64,000 bases of DNA from Oceanicaulis sp. (lineage in GTDB: Bacteria > Pseudomonadota > Alphaproteobacteria > Caulobacterales > Maricaulaceae), in assembly GCA_040112665.1 (NCBI GenBank), contig CP157796.1, positions 932,813 to 996,812 on the forward strand, read 5' to 3'. This document shows positions 1 through 11,668 of this stretch, one piece after another. A program made the translations under genes and the position numbers. Each line of letters opens with the position of its first letter. Within the stretch, counting starts at the first letter, position 1. A model generated the notes under the pieces. The model made no database searches. It saw nothing but the letters and a program-made list of their open reading frames with translations, and was not told the DNA's origin.

Positions 1-3000
1 GGTGACGTTGAAGGCGCCGTTGCCGCCGCCGCCGCCCAGGCTCTGCACCACGCCGCCGCGCGCGTCGTTCTGCGTGGTCAGGATCGCAAGCCCGGTGATC
101 GCGTCGCGCTGGTTCATGCGGAAGGTCACGTCGCCGGCGTCGCCGCCGCCGCCGCCGAACCCGCCCAGGCCGAAGCCGATATTGCCGGCCGCGGACTTGG
201 AGATTCCCACCCCGCCGGTGATGTTGAACGCGCCGTTGCCGCCGCTGCCGCCGACCGACTGCGCCGTCACGCCGGCCGATTCCAGCCCGCCGGTCTGGAT
301 CGTGCCGTCGAAGTCGACGATCACGTCGCCGGCGTCGCCGCCCTCGCCGCCGAAACCGCCGATGCCGACGCCCAGATTGCCGCCCGCGCCGGAGCCGGCG
401 TTGATCGCCACCCCGCCGGTGATGTTGAACGCGCCCGAGCCGCCGCCGCCGCCCGTGCTCTGGAACAGGGCGCCGTCCGAGCGCGCGCCCACGGTGAGAA
501 CGTCGCTGCGCACGTCGGCGGTCACATCGCCCGCGTCGCCGCCGTCGCCGCCGAACCCGCCTATGCCGACGCCGACATTTCCGGTCGCGCCCGAGCCGGT
601 CGTGATGCTCACGCCGGCATTGATGTTGAACCCGCCCGAACCGCCGCCGCCGCCGGAGCTGGTCGCTTCGATGGCGCCGGATTCCGCGCCGCCGGTCTGC
701 ACGTCGCCGACCAGGGTGAGGCCGACATCGCCCGCATCGCCGCCGCCGCCGCCGAAGCCGCCCACGCCGACCCCGATGCTGCCGGTCGCGCCGCTGCCGG
801 CGGTGATGTTGACGTCGCCGGTGATGTTGAAGCCGCCATTGCCGCCCGCGCCGCCGAGCGACTGGGCGACCACGCCCTTGGCGCGATCAAGCAGCGTCCT
901 GACAACGGCGAGTTCGGTCGTCGAGCCCCGTGCGGCGTCGATCCCGGCGCCCTTGAGCACGGTCAGATCCACCGCGCCGGCGTCGCCGCCGAGGCCGCCC
1001 TTGCCGCCGATGCCGACGCCGATGCTGCCGGTCATGCCCGACCCGGCGGTCACGCCGACGCTGCCGGTGACGTTGAAGCCGCCTGAACCGCCGCCGCCGC
1101 CCAGGCTCTGGGCGATCACGCCGTCGCTGCCTTCGCCACGCGTCAGCACCAGGCCTGTGAGCGAGGCGTCGACCGTCCCGCCGTCGCCGCCGTCGCCGCC
1201 GGACCCGCCGACGCCGACGCCGATATTGCCGGTCACGCCGCTGCCGGCCGTGACGGCGATTCCGCCGGTGACGTTGAAGCCGCCATTGCCGCCCCCGCCG
1301 CCGACGCTCTGGAACACCGCGCCGTCGGAATCGCGGCCGAACGTGTCCACGATGGTGTTGGCGGTCGCGTTGACCGTGCCGGCGCTTCCGCCGCCGCCGC
1401 CGGACCCGCCCACGCCGATGCCGATATTGCCGCTGACGCCGCTCGCTGCGGTGACCGCCACACCTGCGGTGATGTTGAAGGCGCCCGAGCCGCCGCCGCC
1501 GCCCAGGCTGGAGATCTCGATCCCGCCGGAATTGTCGCCACCAGTCATGACGCCGCCGGTGATGTCGGCGGTGACTGCGCCGCCGGCGCCGCCGGAACCG
1601 CCGGCGCCGCCCACGCCGATGCCGAGATTGCCGCTGACGCCGCCGCTATAGGTGACGGCGACGTTGCCGGTCACGTTGAAGCCGCCATTGCCGCCGCCGC
1701 CGCCGACAGACTGGGCCACCACGCCGCGCGAGCGCGCGCCGGTAGTCGTGGCCAGCATGCCGTCGAGTTCGTCGAAGCCCTGGTTGGCGAGCAGCGTCAC
1801 CGCGCCGCCGATCCCGGCCGAACCGCCCGAACCGCCGACGCCGATGCCGATATTGCCCGAGCCGAACGCGCCGACCGCCACGCCGGCGGTCACGTTGAAG
1901 CCGCCGTTGCCGCCGCCGCCGCCGACCGACTGAGCCAGGATCGCGTCGCTTTCCGCGCCGAGACCACCGGCGCCGCCGGTCGAAACCGAAATGAATTCAC
2001 CGGTCTGGTCGCCGTCGAGCGTCAGGGTGACCGTGCCGCCCTGACGGCCTCCCGAACCGCCAGAACCGCCGACGCCGATGCCGATATTGCCCGACGCGCC
2101 GGTGGAAGCGGAAATCCCCGCGCTGACGTTGAACGCGCCGTTGCCGCCGCCGCCGCCGATCGACTGGGCGATGACTCCGTCGCTGTTATAACCCGTGGTT
2201 GTAATGTCGCCTTGAAGGGTGGCGTTGACGTTCCCGCCCAGGCCGCCGGCGCCGCCCGAACCGCCGACGCCGACATTGATCGCGCCAGACGCCGAAGAGC
2301 TCGCCGCGATTCCGGCGCTCACATTGAAGCCGCCATTGCCGCCGCCGCCGCCGACCGACTGCGCGAGGAAGCCGCTCGACGCTTCGCCGGACGTGGTGAC
2401 GTTGTCGGCCACCGCGTTGACCGAACCGCCGTCGCCGCCGTCGCCGCCCGAACCGCCGACGCCGACGCTGATCCCGCCCGCAGCCGTGCCCGAGGCGCTG
2501 ATATTGCCCGAGACGTTGAAGCCGCCGTTTCCGCCGCCGCCGCCTGTGGACTGCACGATGACGCCGTTCGAGCGCTCGCCCTGGGTGGAGACGGTCTGCA
2601 GCACGCGGCCGATGACGGTCCCGCCGTCGCCGCCATTGCCCGCGCCCCCGCCGACGCCGACAGAGACCGCGCCGCTGGCCACGCCCGAGCCTGCGAGCGA
2701 AGCGGTGACGTTGAACCCGCCGTTACCGCCGCCGCCGCCGGTGGACTGGATCAGCGCGCCGATGGAGTCGTCCTGAAGCGTCTGGATCCCGCCGTCGAAA
2801 GTCACGTCGACCCGGCCGCCGTCGCCGCCGAGCCCGCCCGCGCCGCCGACGCCCACGCCGACCGAAAGGGCCACGGTGTCGGAGAACGCCAGAGGCGCTG
2901 CGACCGAGAAGCCCCCGCCGCCGCCGCCGCCGCCGATCGACTGGGCGAACAGGCCGGTCGCGAACAGGCCGTCAGTGCTGATGAAGCCGCCTGAATCCAT

Positions 3001-5421
3001 GAAGACGGATGTGAGATCACCGCCCGAGGCGACGATGTCGCCGGCCGCGTTCAGAAGCCGGCCGATGCTGTCGCCGCCCTGGCCGCCGGAGCCGCCGATC
3101 GCCAGCGAGAACGAGCCGGAGAACCCGACCCCGCCTGACACCGCGACCGAAACCGAACCGCCGCCCGTGCCGCCGCCGCCGCCGACCGACTGAAGCACGA
3201 CGCCGTCCGCGCCGAAGCCTTCGGTCTGCACGTTGAGGTCGCCGAACATGCGGACCAGGCCGCCGTCGCCGCCATCGCCGGCACGCCCGCCGATCGCGAA
3301 GCTGGCCGCGCCGAACGCGCCGACCGAGGCCTGAACGGCCAGGCCGCCATTGCCGCCGCCGCCGCCGACAGATTGCAGATGCACGCCGCGCGACAGGATC
3401 CCGCTGGTCGTAATCGCCGGATTCACGAGCGTCGGCGTCCCGCCGACATTCACCGTCCGGTCGCTCATGCGCAGGGTGACGATACCGGAATCCCCGCCGC
3501 CGCCGCCGCGCCCGCCCACGGCGAGTCCGGCGAAGGCGCTGCCCGAGACGGCCATGCCGCCGTCGCCACCGCCGCCGCCGACGGACTGGGCGAGAATGCC
3601 GTTCGACAGAGCGCCGTCGGTCGTGATGGCGCCGCTGGCGTTCACCGTGACATTGCCGGCCGCGCCGCCGTCGCTCGAATTACCGCCGATCGCGAGCAGG
3701 CCCACCGCCGCGTTGGCCGAACCGCCGCCGCCTCCGACAGACTGCGCGAACACGCCGCGGGACATGATGCCGTCGGTGGTGATGTCCGCCGCCGTGTTGA
3801 CAGTGACCGAGGACGCGCTTCCGCCGCCCCCGCCCCCCGCGCCGAGCGAGACCGCACCGACGGTCGTACCGCCCGCGCCGCCGCCGCCGCCGACCGATTG
3901 CGCGAAGACGCCGTGAGAGAAGCCCTGCAGCGTGTTGATCCGGGCGCCGGCCTCGGTCGTCAGCGTCACAGAACCGCCGTTACCACCCGTGCCGCCGTTC
4001 GCGCCGAAAGAGCCCAGGCCCGCGCTGGTCGCGCTCGACCCGCCGCCGCCGCCGACCGACTGGGCGAACACGCCGTGCGAGCCGAACCCGTCGGTCTCGA
4101 TGAAGCCGGTCGAGCGGACGGTGACGTTGACGGTACGCCCGTTCCCGCCGCCCGACCCGTTATCGCCGAACGCCAGCAGGCCGCCGGCGTTGCCGGCCTG
4201 GCCGCCCGTGCCGCCGAGACTCTGCGCGAACACGCCGTGCGAGCCGAGACCCTGCGTGCGGACCGTGCCGGCGAAGTCGAGCGTGACGTTTCCGCCGTCG
4301 CCGCCGTCCTTTGCGCCGCCGCCGAAGGCGAACAGGTTATAGCTGCTGCCGCCCGCGCCCGCGCCGCCGCCCAGGGACTGGGCGAACGCGCCGACCGAGC
4401 CATCGCCGGTGGTGCGAATGTTGGTGGTCGACCCGACCGTGAGCGAAACATTGCCGCCGTCATTGCCCGCGCCGCCGTCGCCGCCGCCGCCGGTGGCCAG
4501 GAAGGAGCTGCCGCCCTGACCGCCCACGCCCGAACGGCTTTGCGCCACGACGCCGTGCGCTTCGTTACCGCTGGTGTTGATATTGCCGCCGGTGACGCTG
4601 AGCGTGACATTGCCGCCCGCTCCGCCCTTGCCGCCGGACTTGCCGCCGCCGGCGAGGTTGAAGGTCGACCCCCCGCCATTGCCGCCATTGCCGCCCGCGC
4701 TGGACCATTCGATGCCGGCCAGACCGTTGGTGACCGTCGTGATCGCGAGGCTCCCCAGCGCATAGGACGGCGTACCCGTCGGATCGATCCCGAACCGGGG
4801 CAAGGTCGGCCCCGACCCGCCGTTGCCGCCGCTCGTTGCGGGGATGAACAGCGCCCCGCCGCGCCCGTTCGAGCCGTTGCCGCCCCGCACCGCGACGCGG
4901 ATGAAGTTGATGTCGAACGCACCCGGCGTCGGCGGAGTGGGGGGCGCGACCTGGCCGGGGGTGGAGTCGATGGGCGTCACCATCGAAACCGACGTCGCAT
5001 TGCCCACGACCGTGAAGCTGGTGACCGTGCCTGTCGCAGGGCTGACCGCTGCGACTTCGGCCGTGCCCGCGCCGAACGGGTTCGGGATGATCGCGCCGAC
5101 CGAGATGCCGGTGAAGATGAAATTGCCTTCTTCCGTGATCACGCCGCCCGAAACGACTTCGGCGACGGTCTCGGTACCACCCGAGATCGGGTTCGTGATC
5201 GGATCACCGATCGCTTGCGCCTCCGCCTCGGTGGCGGTGGCCACGGTGGCGGCGGTCGCCATGCCGGTGGCGATGGCGGTCCCCAGAGCGAACGAGGCGG
5301 CCTGGGAGAGTAGGCGGTCCTTCAGGCGGGGCGCGGCGCGCTCGGGTGCGCGTTCGGAAGCCGTTTCAGGGCGCACACGCTTCTTGTTCGCTCCGCTGGA
5401 ACGCTTGACGGACTTCGCCAT
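1..5421 (-). CDS. Giant Gly-rich AQS-repeat surface protein, autotransporter-like (C-terminus outside window)
   Basis: The frame is open from ATG at 5421 to position 1 (1807 codons) with no stop, so the gene continues beyond the window. The N-terminus has a long basic leader (MAKSVKRSS...), a hydrophobic stretch around residues 40-60 and a signal-peptidase-like site after TEAEAQA. The rest is about 25 units of roughly 50-80 residues. Each has a core like VFAQSVGGGGG, then G-G-x-G-G loops and short V-T-V strands, as expected for a secreted beta-solenoid passenger. Twenty-two units keep the QS pair. The start is supported by a GGGGGGA Shine-Dalgarno in the minus strand. Proteins of this style in alphaproteobacteria usually end in an autotransporter beta-barrel, but that part is not visible, so the secretion route is inference. 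Function unknown; a role in adhesion or as a cell-surface layer is only a guess. Confidence 0.85.
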   Translation of the reverse strand, partial: MAKSVKRSSGANKKRVRPETASERAPERAAPRLKDRLLSQAASFALGTAIATGMATAATVATATEAEAQAIGDPITNPISGGTETVAEVVSGGVITEEGNFIFTGISVGAIIPNPFGAGTAEVAAVSPATGTVTSFTVVGNATSVSMVTPIDSTPGQVAPPTPPTPGAFDINFIRVAVRGGNGSNGRGGALFIPATSGGNGGSGPTLPRFGIDPTGTPSYALGSLAITTVTNGLAGIEWSSAGGNGGNGGGSTFNLAGGGKSGGKGGAGGNVTLSVTGGNINTSGNEAHGVVAQSRSGVGGQGGSSFLATGGGGDGGAGNDGGNVSLTVGSTTNIRTTGDGSVGAFAQSLGGGAGAGGSSYNLFAFGGGAKDGGDGGNVTLDFAGTVRTQGLGSHGVFAQSLGGTGGQAGNAGGLLAFGDNGSGGGNGRTVNVTVRSTGFIETDGFGSHGVFAQSVGGGGGSSATSAGLGSFGANGGTGGNGGSVTLTTEAGARINTLQGFSHGVFAQSVGGGGGAGGTTVGAVSLGAGGGGGGSASSVTVNTAADITTDGIMSRGVFAQSVGGGGGSANAAVGLLAIGGNSSDGGAAGNVTVNASGAITTDGALSNGILAQSVGGGGGDGGMAVSGSAFAGLAVGGRGGGGGDSGIVTLRMSDRTVNVGGTPTLVNPAITTSGILSRGVHLQSVGGGGGNGGLAVQASVGAFGAASFAIGGRAGDGGDGGLVRMFGDLNVQTEGFGADGVVLQSVGGGGGTGGGSVSVAVSGGVGFSGSFSLAIGGSGGQGGDSIGRLLNAAGDIVASGGDLTSVFMDSGGFISTDGLFATGLFAQSIGGGGGGGGFSVAAPLAFSDTVALSVGVGVGGAGGLGGDGGRVDVTFDGGIQTLQDDSIGALIQSTGGGGGNGGFNVTASLAGSGVASGAVSVGVGGGAGNGGDGGTVIGRVLQTVSTQGERSNGVIVQSTGGGGGNGGFNVSGNISASGTAAGGISVGVGGSGGDGGDGGSVNAVADNVTTSGEASSGFLAQSVGGGGGNGGFNVSAGIAASSSASGAINVGVGGSGGAGGLGGNVNATLQGDITTTGYNSDGVIAQSIGGGGGNGAFNVSAGISASTGASGNIGIGVGGSGGSGGRQGGTVTLTLDGDQTGEFISVSTGGAGGLGAESDAILAQSVGGGGGNGGFNVTAGVAVGAFGSGNIGIGVGGSGGSAGIGGAVTLLANQGFDELDGMLATTTGARSRGVVAQSVGGGGGNGGFNVTGNVAVTYSGGVSGNLGIGVGGAGGSGGAGGAVTADITGGVMTGGDNSGGIEISSLGGGGGSGAFNITAGVAVTAASGVSGNIGIGVGGSGGGGGSAGTVNATANTIVDTFGRDSDGAVFQSVGGGGGNGGFNVTGGIAVTAGSGVTGNIGVGVGGSGGDGGDGGTVDASLTGLVLTRGEGSDGVIAQSLGGGGGSGGFNVTGSVGVTAGSGMTGSIGVGIGGKGGLGGDAGAVDLTVLKGAGIDAARGSTTELAVVRTLLDRAKGVVAQSLGGAGGNGGFNITGDVNITAGSGATGSIGVGVGGFGGGGGDAGDVGLTLVGDVQTGGAESGAIEATSSGGGGGSGGFNINAGVSITTGSGATGNVGVGIGGFGGDGGDAGDVTADVRSDVLTVGARSDGALFQSTGGGGGSGAFNITGGVAINAGSGAGGNLGVGIGGFGGEGGDAGDVIVDFDGTIQTGGLESAGVTAQSVGGSGGNGAFNITGGVGISKSAAGNIGFGLGGFGGGGGDAGDVTFRMNQRDAITGLAILTTQNDARGGVVQSLGGGGGNGAFNVT

Positions 5422-5536
5422 GAGATGTCCCCCCTAGGACTTCGGCCGCGCAGGCACGCTTCCGGCCAGATATGCGAAAGGTTCTCACCGCCGTTTCGCC
5501 GGGTCAACGAAAATTAAGGGTATATTAATAAATTTT
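5422..5536 (-). promoter_or_regulatory. Upstream region of the giant repeat-protein gene, with AT-rich block and strong RBS
   Basis: Just upstream of the ATG the minus strand carries GGGGGGA, a strong Shine-Dalgarno. Further upstream, at 5510-5536, is the most AT-rich stretch in this part of the window (minus strand AATTTATTAATATACCC), next to a TTGACC hexamer at 5507-5502. This looks like a promoter region with an UP-element-like block. I cannot assign an exact -10 box. From 5537 to the tRNA at 5907 I see no gene. Confidence 0.4.
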
Positions 5537-5656
5537 GTGGCTTGACCGCGCCCAATGCAGATGCGGCGAGGACTGAACAGCCAAGTCCTATCGATACATA
5601 GCGGAACGTTGTTTGGTCCGGACGGCGACGCGGGGTTTTCGAGGGGGCGAAGCCTT

Positions 5657-5842
5657 GCGGGTCGACAGATCCGTGCCGAACAGGGACGGTTCGCAAGGGG
5701 CTGCCCGCACCGCGGCGTCAGGCGCGGGCGAGGCGACGAACCTCGAACCCGGAACCCCGTCTCAACCGACTTCAGGAAGGTTGAACCAGCGAAAAATGGT
5801 GCGGGGCGAAAGACCCGTGTCGAACCGGAACGGTTCGCAAGG
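5657..5842. repeat. Two diverged ~42-bp direct repeats in the tRNA-Thr 3' flank
   Basis: Positions 5657-5698 and 5801-5842 align over 42 bases with about 7 mismatches; both end in ACGGTTCGCAAGG. A separate 12-base string, GAAAAATGGTGC, occurs at 5791-5802 and again at 5901-5912, where it spans the CCA end of the tRNA gene. The block may be the remnant of repeated tRNA-end duplications or of integration at the tRNA. No integrase or other gene is present. Confidence 0.5.
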
Positions 5843-5906
5843 CGAACAGCCGCCCGCAGCTTTAGCGAGGCCCGAAAGCCCGGACGGGCTTGAGGATCAG
5901 GAAAAA

Positions 5907-5982
<76 letters not shown>

Positions 5983-6072
5983 GCTCTGCGCGGGCCTGCA
6001 CGAAGGCGGGGCCCGCCGCTCAGAGGCGCGGAACCTAGCTTCGAACGTCCCGGCCTGCAAGGCGGTAATGAA

Positions 6073-6101
6073 GCGCCCGGACGGCGGGGCCGCCCGGGCG
6101 C
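6073..6101. terminator. GC hairpin downstream of the S9 peptidase gene
   Basis: GCGCCCGG at 6073-6080 is perfectly complementary to CCGGGCGC at 6094-6101, with a 13-base loop. It lies just past the stop of the minus-strand peptidase gene (6126). There is no clear T-tract on either strand, so it is only a possible terminator or 3'-end-stabilising hairpin. Confidence 0.4.
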
Positions 6102-6125
6102 TCAGAGCAGGAATTTCGGGCCGGA

Positions 6126-8597
6126 CTAACGCGCTTCGGCGGCGTCTTCGGCCGTCTCCGCCTCGTCGGCCCGGTGCGGGACGACCTGCTCTTCAGGCTT
6201 CACATAGGCGTCGAGCCAGTCGATGGACTCGGCCAGCACGTGCAGCACGCTCTCCCGCGCGCGATAGCCGTGGCTTTCATAGGGCAGCATGACCAGCCGC
6301 GCGGTTCCGGCATTGCCCTTCACCGCGGCGAACATGCGCTCTGACTGCATCGGGAAGGTGCCCGAATTGTTGTCGATCTCGCCGTGGATCAGCAGCATCG
6401 GCTCGTCGATCTGGTCCGCCGCCATGAAGGGGGACAGCTCGAAATAGACCTCCGGCGCAGCCCAGAAGGTCCGCCGCTCGGCCTGGAAGCCGAACGGGGT
6501 GAGCGTGCGGTTGTATGCGCCCGAGCGCGCGATGCCCGCCCGGAACAGATCGCTCTGCGCCAGAAGATGGGCGGTCATGAACGCACCGTAGGAATGGCCC
6601 GCGATCGCGGTGCGCTCGCCGTCGCCGAAGCCGCGCGCCACGCTGAAGTCGATCGCCGCTTCAGCGCTCATCACCAGCTGCTCGATGAAGCTGTCGTTCA
6701 CCGTCTCGGGATCCTCCCCGACGATCGGCATGGTCGCGTTCTCCATCAGGGCGTAGCCCTGGGTGACGAAGAAGCGCGGGCTGGTCCCCGCGACGCGCGA
6801 GAAGCGGTATTGCGAGCCGCGCACCTGGCCGGCCGTGCCCGCATCGTTGAACTCGCGCGGATAGGCCCAGACCACCAGCGGCAGCGGCCCGTCACGCTCG
6901 GCGTCATAGCCGGCGGGCAGATACACCGTGGCCGACAGCGGCACGCCGTCGGCGCGCTCATAGGTGACGAGCTCCTTGCGGATATCCTCGAGCTGGGGGT
7001 GCGGGTTGGGAAACTCGGTGATCCAGCTCACATCCCCGCCCGCATGAAGGCGCACGTTCGGCGGGGTCGTCGGGTCTTCATAGGAGGTCAGGAAGCGTGA
7101 AGCGTCGTCGGCGAGCACGCCGATCACGCTTTCATAGGTCTCACCGCTGTTGCGCCACAGGATCTCGCCTTCAAACGTGTCGAAGCTGACCCTGGACAGG
7201 AAAGGCCGGTCGCCCTCGGGCGTGGCGCCCTCGCCGGTGTTGTACATATGCCCGTCGATCACGGCGATCACCGGCTGGCCGTACGCGTTGCGCGTGGTCT
7301 GCGGCGATCCCGGATCGGCGTAGGCGTCCTGAAGATTGCGCTCCTCGGCGAGGCGCTTCTCGCCGCCCGGCGCGGCGAAATCGACGACCCAGCGCCGCAG
7401 CACGCGGGTGTCGCGATCATACTCCACGGCGATCCCGGTCTGGCCTTCCGAGGTGTACTGCGTGCCGAAATACCGGTCCTCGAAGCGCGCGACCTCCACA
7501 GGCTCGCCGTCGAACGGGGCGGGCAGCGCCCAGACGGAGTCCCGCTCGTCGGTCTCCACCCGCGGATCGCCGCCGTCCAGCGCTTCGGCCCAGACGATCT
7601 GGGCGGGATGGCTGGCCTGCCAGCCGAAATTGCGCCGGCCGTCGACCACGCCGCCGATCGGCGTGTCGTCGGCGATGTCCTGGCGGCCCAGCTCGGCGAC
7701 CGGCTCGCCGTCGATGGTCCAGACCTCGGCGACCTGGGCGAAGTCCGACCAGGGCACGTCGTAGGAGAAGGGCTGCTCCAGCTCCTCGACGAGCAGGTAT
7801 TCGCCCCCCGGCGCCGGATCGACGTTGAAATAGAGCCCCGGCTCGCCGATCGGGCGCGGCCGCGGACGGCGGGCGTCCACGTCGATGGAGACCAGCTGGG
7901 TCCGGGCGAGCCAGGCGAACAGCGCCGCGTCGTCGCGGTTCTGCAGAAGATCCTGATAGGTGCGCACCGGCGCTTCATAGCCGGCGGCGGACTGGATCAC
8001 GGGACCGGCCGGAACGCGCGGACGCACCGGCATGGGGCCGCGCTCGGGGTCGTTCAGGGTGACGATCAGCCGCTCGCCGTCCGGGGTCCAGTCGATCGTC
8101 CCGAACACGTCGTTCACGCCCTCGGAGATCAGCTCGCGCGCCCGGCCCGAGGCCATGTCGGCGACCCAGAGCCCGATCGTATCGCCTTCGGTGACGAGGA
8201 AGGCCGCTTTCGAGCCGTCCGGCGACCAGGTGAAGTCCGAAAGCCCGCCGTCCTCGGGAGTGTCGAAATCGCGCTCCGCGCCGGTGTCGAGATCGATCAC
8301 GGACAAGCCGGTCACCGTGCGCGGACCGTGCCGGCCGTTCGTCGCCGCGTCCAGGCGCAGGCCGGCCAGCCGCTCCATCGGCCGGGCCAGATCAGCCACC
8401 GGCGGGAGAGCCTCGCGATGCAGCAGCAGAAGATGGCGGCGATCAGGCGACAGCGAGGTCCAGGGCGCGTCGGGCGCGTCGACGATGTCGACAATGTCCT
8501 GGCCGGGCAGGCGGTAGACCTCCTCGTCCTGCGCGATCGCGCCGGCGCCGAGGACGAGCACGCCGGCGAGGCCGGCGAAAGCGGTGACGGTTTTCAT
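6126..8597 (-). CDS. Exported S9 family (prolyl oligopeptidase-type) serine peptidase
   Basis: An 823-residue protein with a signal peptide (MKTVTAFAGLAGVLVLGAGAIAQ), so it is probably periplasmic. A long beta-rich N-terminal part, including a WSPDGSKAAF propeller-like motif, precedes a C-terminal alpha/beta-hydrolase domain. The catalytic triad can be read: Ser in GHSYGAFMTAHLL near residue 669, Asp in HGEIDNNSGTFPMQ near 741 and His in YESHGYRARES near 775. GHSYGAFMTAxLL and the loop layout are closest to the S9D glutamyl-endopeptidase-like branch known from chloroplasts and bacteria, so cleavage after acidic residues is possible but not shown. I chose ATG at 8597, after a GGAG sequence, over the TTG three bases upstream. 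It stands alone in its orientation. Confidence 0.9.
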   Translation of the reverse strand: MKTVTAFAGLAGVLVLGAGAIAQDEEVYRLPGQDIVDIVDAPDAPWTSLSPDRRHLLLLHREALPPVADLARPMERLAGLRLDAATNGRHGPRTVTGLSVIDLDTGAERDFDTPEDGGLSDFTWSPDGSKAAFLVTEGDTIGLWVADMASGRARELISEGVNDVFGTIDWTPDGERLIVTLNDPERGPMPVRPRVPAGPVIQSAAGYEAPVRTYQDLLQNRDDAALFAWLARTQLVSIDVDARRPRPRPIGEPGLYFNVDPAPGGEYLLVEELEQPFSYDVPWSDFAQVAEVWTIDGEPVAELGRQDIADDTPIGGVVDGRRNFGWQASHPAQIVWAEALDGGDPRVETDERDSVWALPAPFDGEPVEVARFEDRYFGTQYTSEGQTGIAVEYDRDTRVLRRWVVDFAAPGGEKRLAEERNLQDAYADPGSPQTTRNAYGQPVIAVIDGHMYNTGEGATPEGDRPFLSRVSFDTFEGEILWRNSGETYESVIGVLADDASRFLTSYEDPTTPPNVRLHAGGDVSWITEFPNPHPQLEDIRKELVTYERADGVPLSATVYLPAGYDAERDGPLPLVVWAYPREFNDAGTAGQVRGSQYRFSRVAGTSPRFFVTQGYALMENATMPIVGEDPETVNDSFIEQLVMSAEAAIDFSVARGFGDGERTAIAGHSYGAFMTAHLLAQSDLFRAGIARSGAYNRTLTPFGFQAERRTFWAAPEVYFELSPFMAADQIDEPMLLIHGEIDNNSGTFPMQSERMFAAVKGNAGTARLVMLPYESHGYRARESVLHVLAESIDWLDAYVKPEEQVVPHRADEAETAEDAAEAR

Positions 8598-8778
8598 CAA
8601 GAGGAGCTCCCCGTTTTCCGCGCGTCGCGCGCGCGCTCGGCGGCGACGATAGCAGGCGCGCGGCGGGAAGCGAGATTACGGTTTGGTGAGGCGGGGGCGG
8701 CCGCCGCCCGCTTGCCTCCGCCGGGCCGCGGGGGCATCTTCGCCGAAGAATTCGGTTCGACCTGAGGGGGAGCGTTCG

Positions 8779-9267
8779 GTGCGGGCGGTCTTGCGTGTCA
8801 TGTCGGCGATGCTGGCGCTGGCTGTCGCGGCCTGCAGCCCGGCCGCACGCCCCGAGCCGGAACCGCTGGAGCTGCCTCACTGGCGCGAATGCATGGACAG
8901 CTATGGCGGCGATATTGATGCGCGCTTCGAAGCGCGCGCGCGGGGGGAGGAATTCGCGATCCTGTGCTCGCTGGCGATCGATGAAGGCCGCGATCTGCCG
9001 CGCTCTGACTTCCGGAGCCTTTACCGCATCTACCGCATCCGCGGCCGGGAGCCGGAACGGCTCGACGCGCTCGCGCGGCGCTTTGATCGCAGTTCGGTCG
9101 CCGCCATGGTGAGATCGACGCACACGTTCAGCGGTGAGCTGGAGGCGTTCGAGCAGGATTTCTGGGGCTGCCCGGCCTACGACCCGGTCGCGCGCGAGCT
9201 CATCCTGCGCGCGGAGATCACCGAACCCGAGGAGTGCCTCCCGAGACGGTGGGTTTTCTGGGGGTGA
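8779..9267 (+). CDS. Small predicted lipoprotein of unknown function
   Basis: A 162-residue protein starting at GTG 8779, behind a GGGGGAG Shine-Dalgarno. The N-terminus (MRAVLRVMSAMLALAVAACS) is a lipoprotein signal with lipobox VAAC, so the mature protein should be anchored by its Cys. The rest is acidic and Arg-rich with several Cys (HWRECMDSYGG, ILCSLAIDEG, WGCPAYDP, EECLPRR). I recognise no family. The gene is divergent from the S9 peptidase and convergent with pnp. An upstream extension to 8683 is possible but would bury the signal peptide. Confidence 0.7.
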   Translation: MRAVLRVMSAMLALAVAACSPAARPEPEPLELPHWRECMDSYGGDIDARFEARARGEEFAILCSLAIDEGRDLPRSDFRSLYRIYRIRGREPERLDALARRFDRSSVAAMVRSTHTFSGELEAFEQDFWGCPAYDPVARELILRAEITEPEECLPRRWVFWG

Positions 9268-9371
9268 GCGCCGCTTCGCGAAGCGAATGGATCGCCCCGG
9301 TGGGGCGATACAAGGCGCGAACGGGCCGGCAGGCCCCATGAGCCGCGAACAGTCCAGCCCGCGCCCTCGAC

Positions 9372-9410
9372 AAAAAACCCCCGCCGGCTTCCGCCGGCGG
9401 GGGCTCTTTT
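9372..9410. terminator. Bidirectional intrinsic terminator between the lipoprotein gene and pnp
   Basis: An 11-bp perfect stem, CCCCCGCCGGC (9378-9388) with GCCGGCGGGGG (9393-9403), closes on a TTCC loop. On the plus strand it is followed by CTCTTTTC; on the minus strand by TTTTTTG. It therefore serves both convergent genes. Confidence 0.9.
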
Positions 9411-9437
9411 CGTCATCGTGAAAGGTGAGGCGGGATC

Positions 9438-11564
<2,127 letters not shown>

Positions 11565-11620
11565 TCGTCTCTTCTTCGTACGTCTCGTTCGGCGCCGCCG
11601 GATTGCGGATCGCCGGATAT

Positions 11621-11653
11621 GAAAACGCCGGCGCGCCCCGTGGCGGCCGGCGT
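11621..11653 (-). terminator. Hairpin in the rpsO-pnp intergenic region
   Basis: On the minus strand ACGCCGGC (11653-11646) pairs with GCCGGCGT (11632-11625), followed by TTTTC. It lies after rpsO and before pnp, where E. coli has a terminator and an RNase III processing site. It probably attenuates read-through or is a processing site that separates the rpsO and pnp messages. Confidence 0.65.
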
Positions 11654-11668
11654 CTCATCGGACCCGCG

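Noticed and set aside
2..3916. Long plus-strand open frames rich in Pro and Ala opposite the repeat protein
   Set aside because: They are the reverse complement of Gly-rich repeats (GGN read as NCC/CCN). They have no start signal, no domain, and the minus-strand frame with a signal peptide explains the DNA.
7248..8765. 505-codon plus-strand frame opposite the S9 peptidase
   Set aside because: No domain or ribosome-binding site; the peptidase with signal peptide and catalytic triad is on the other strand.
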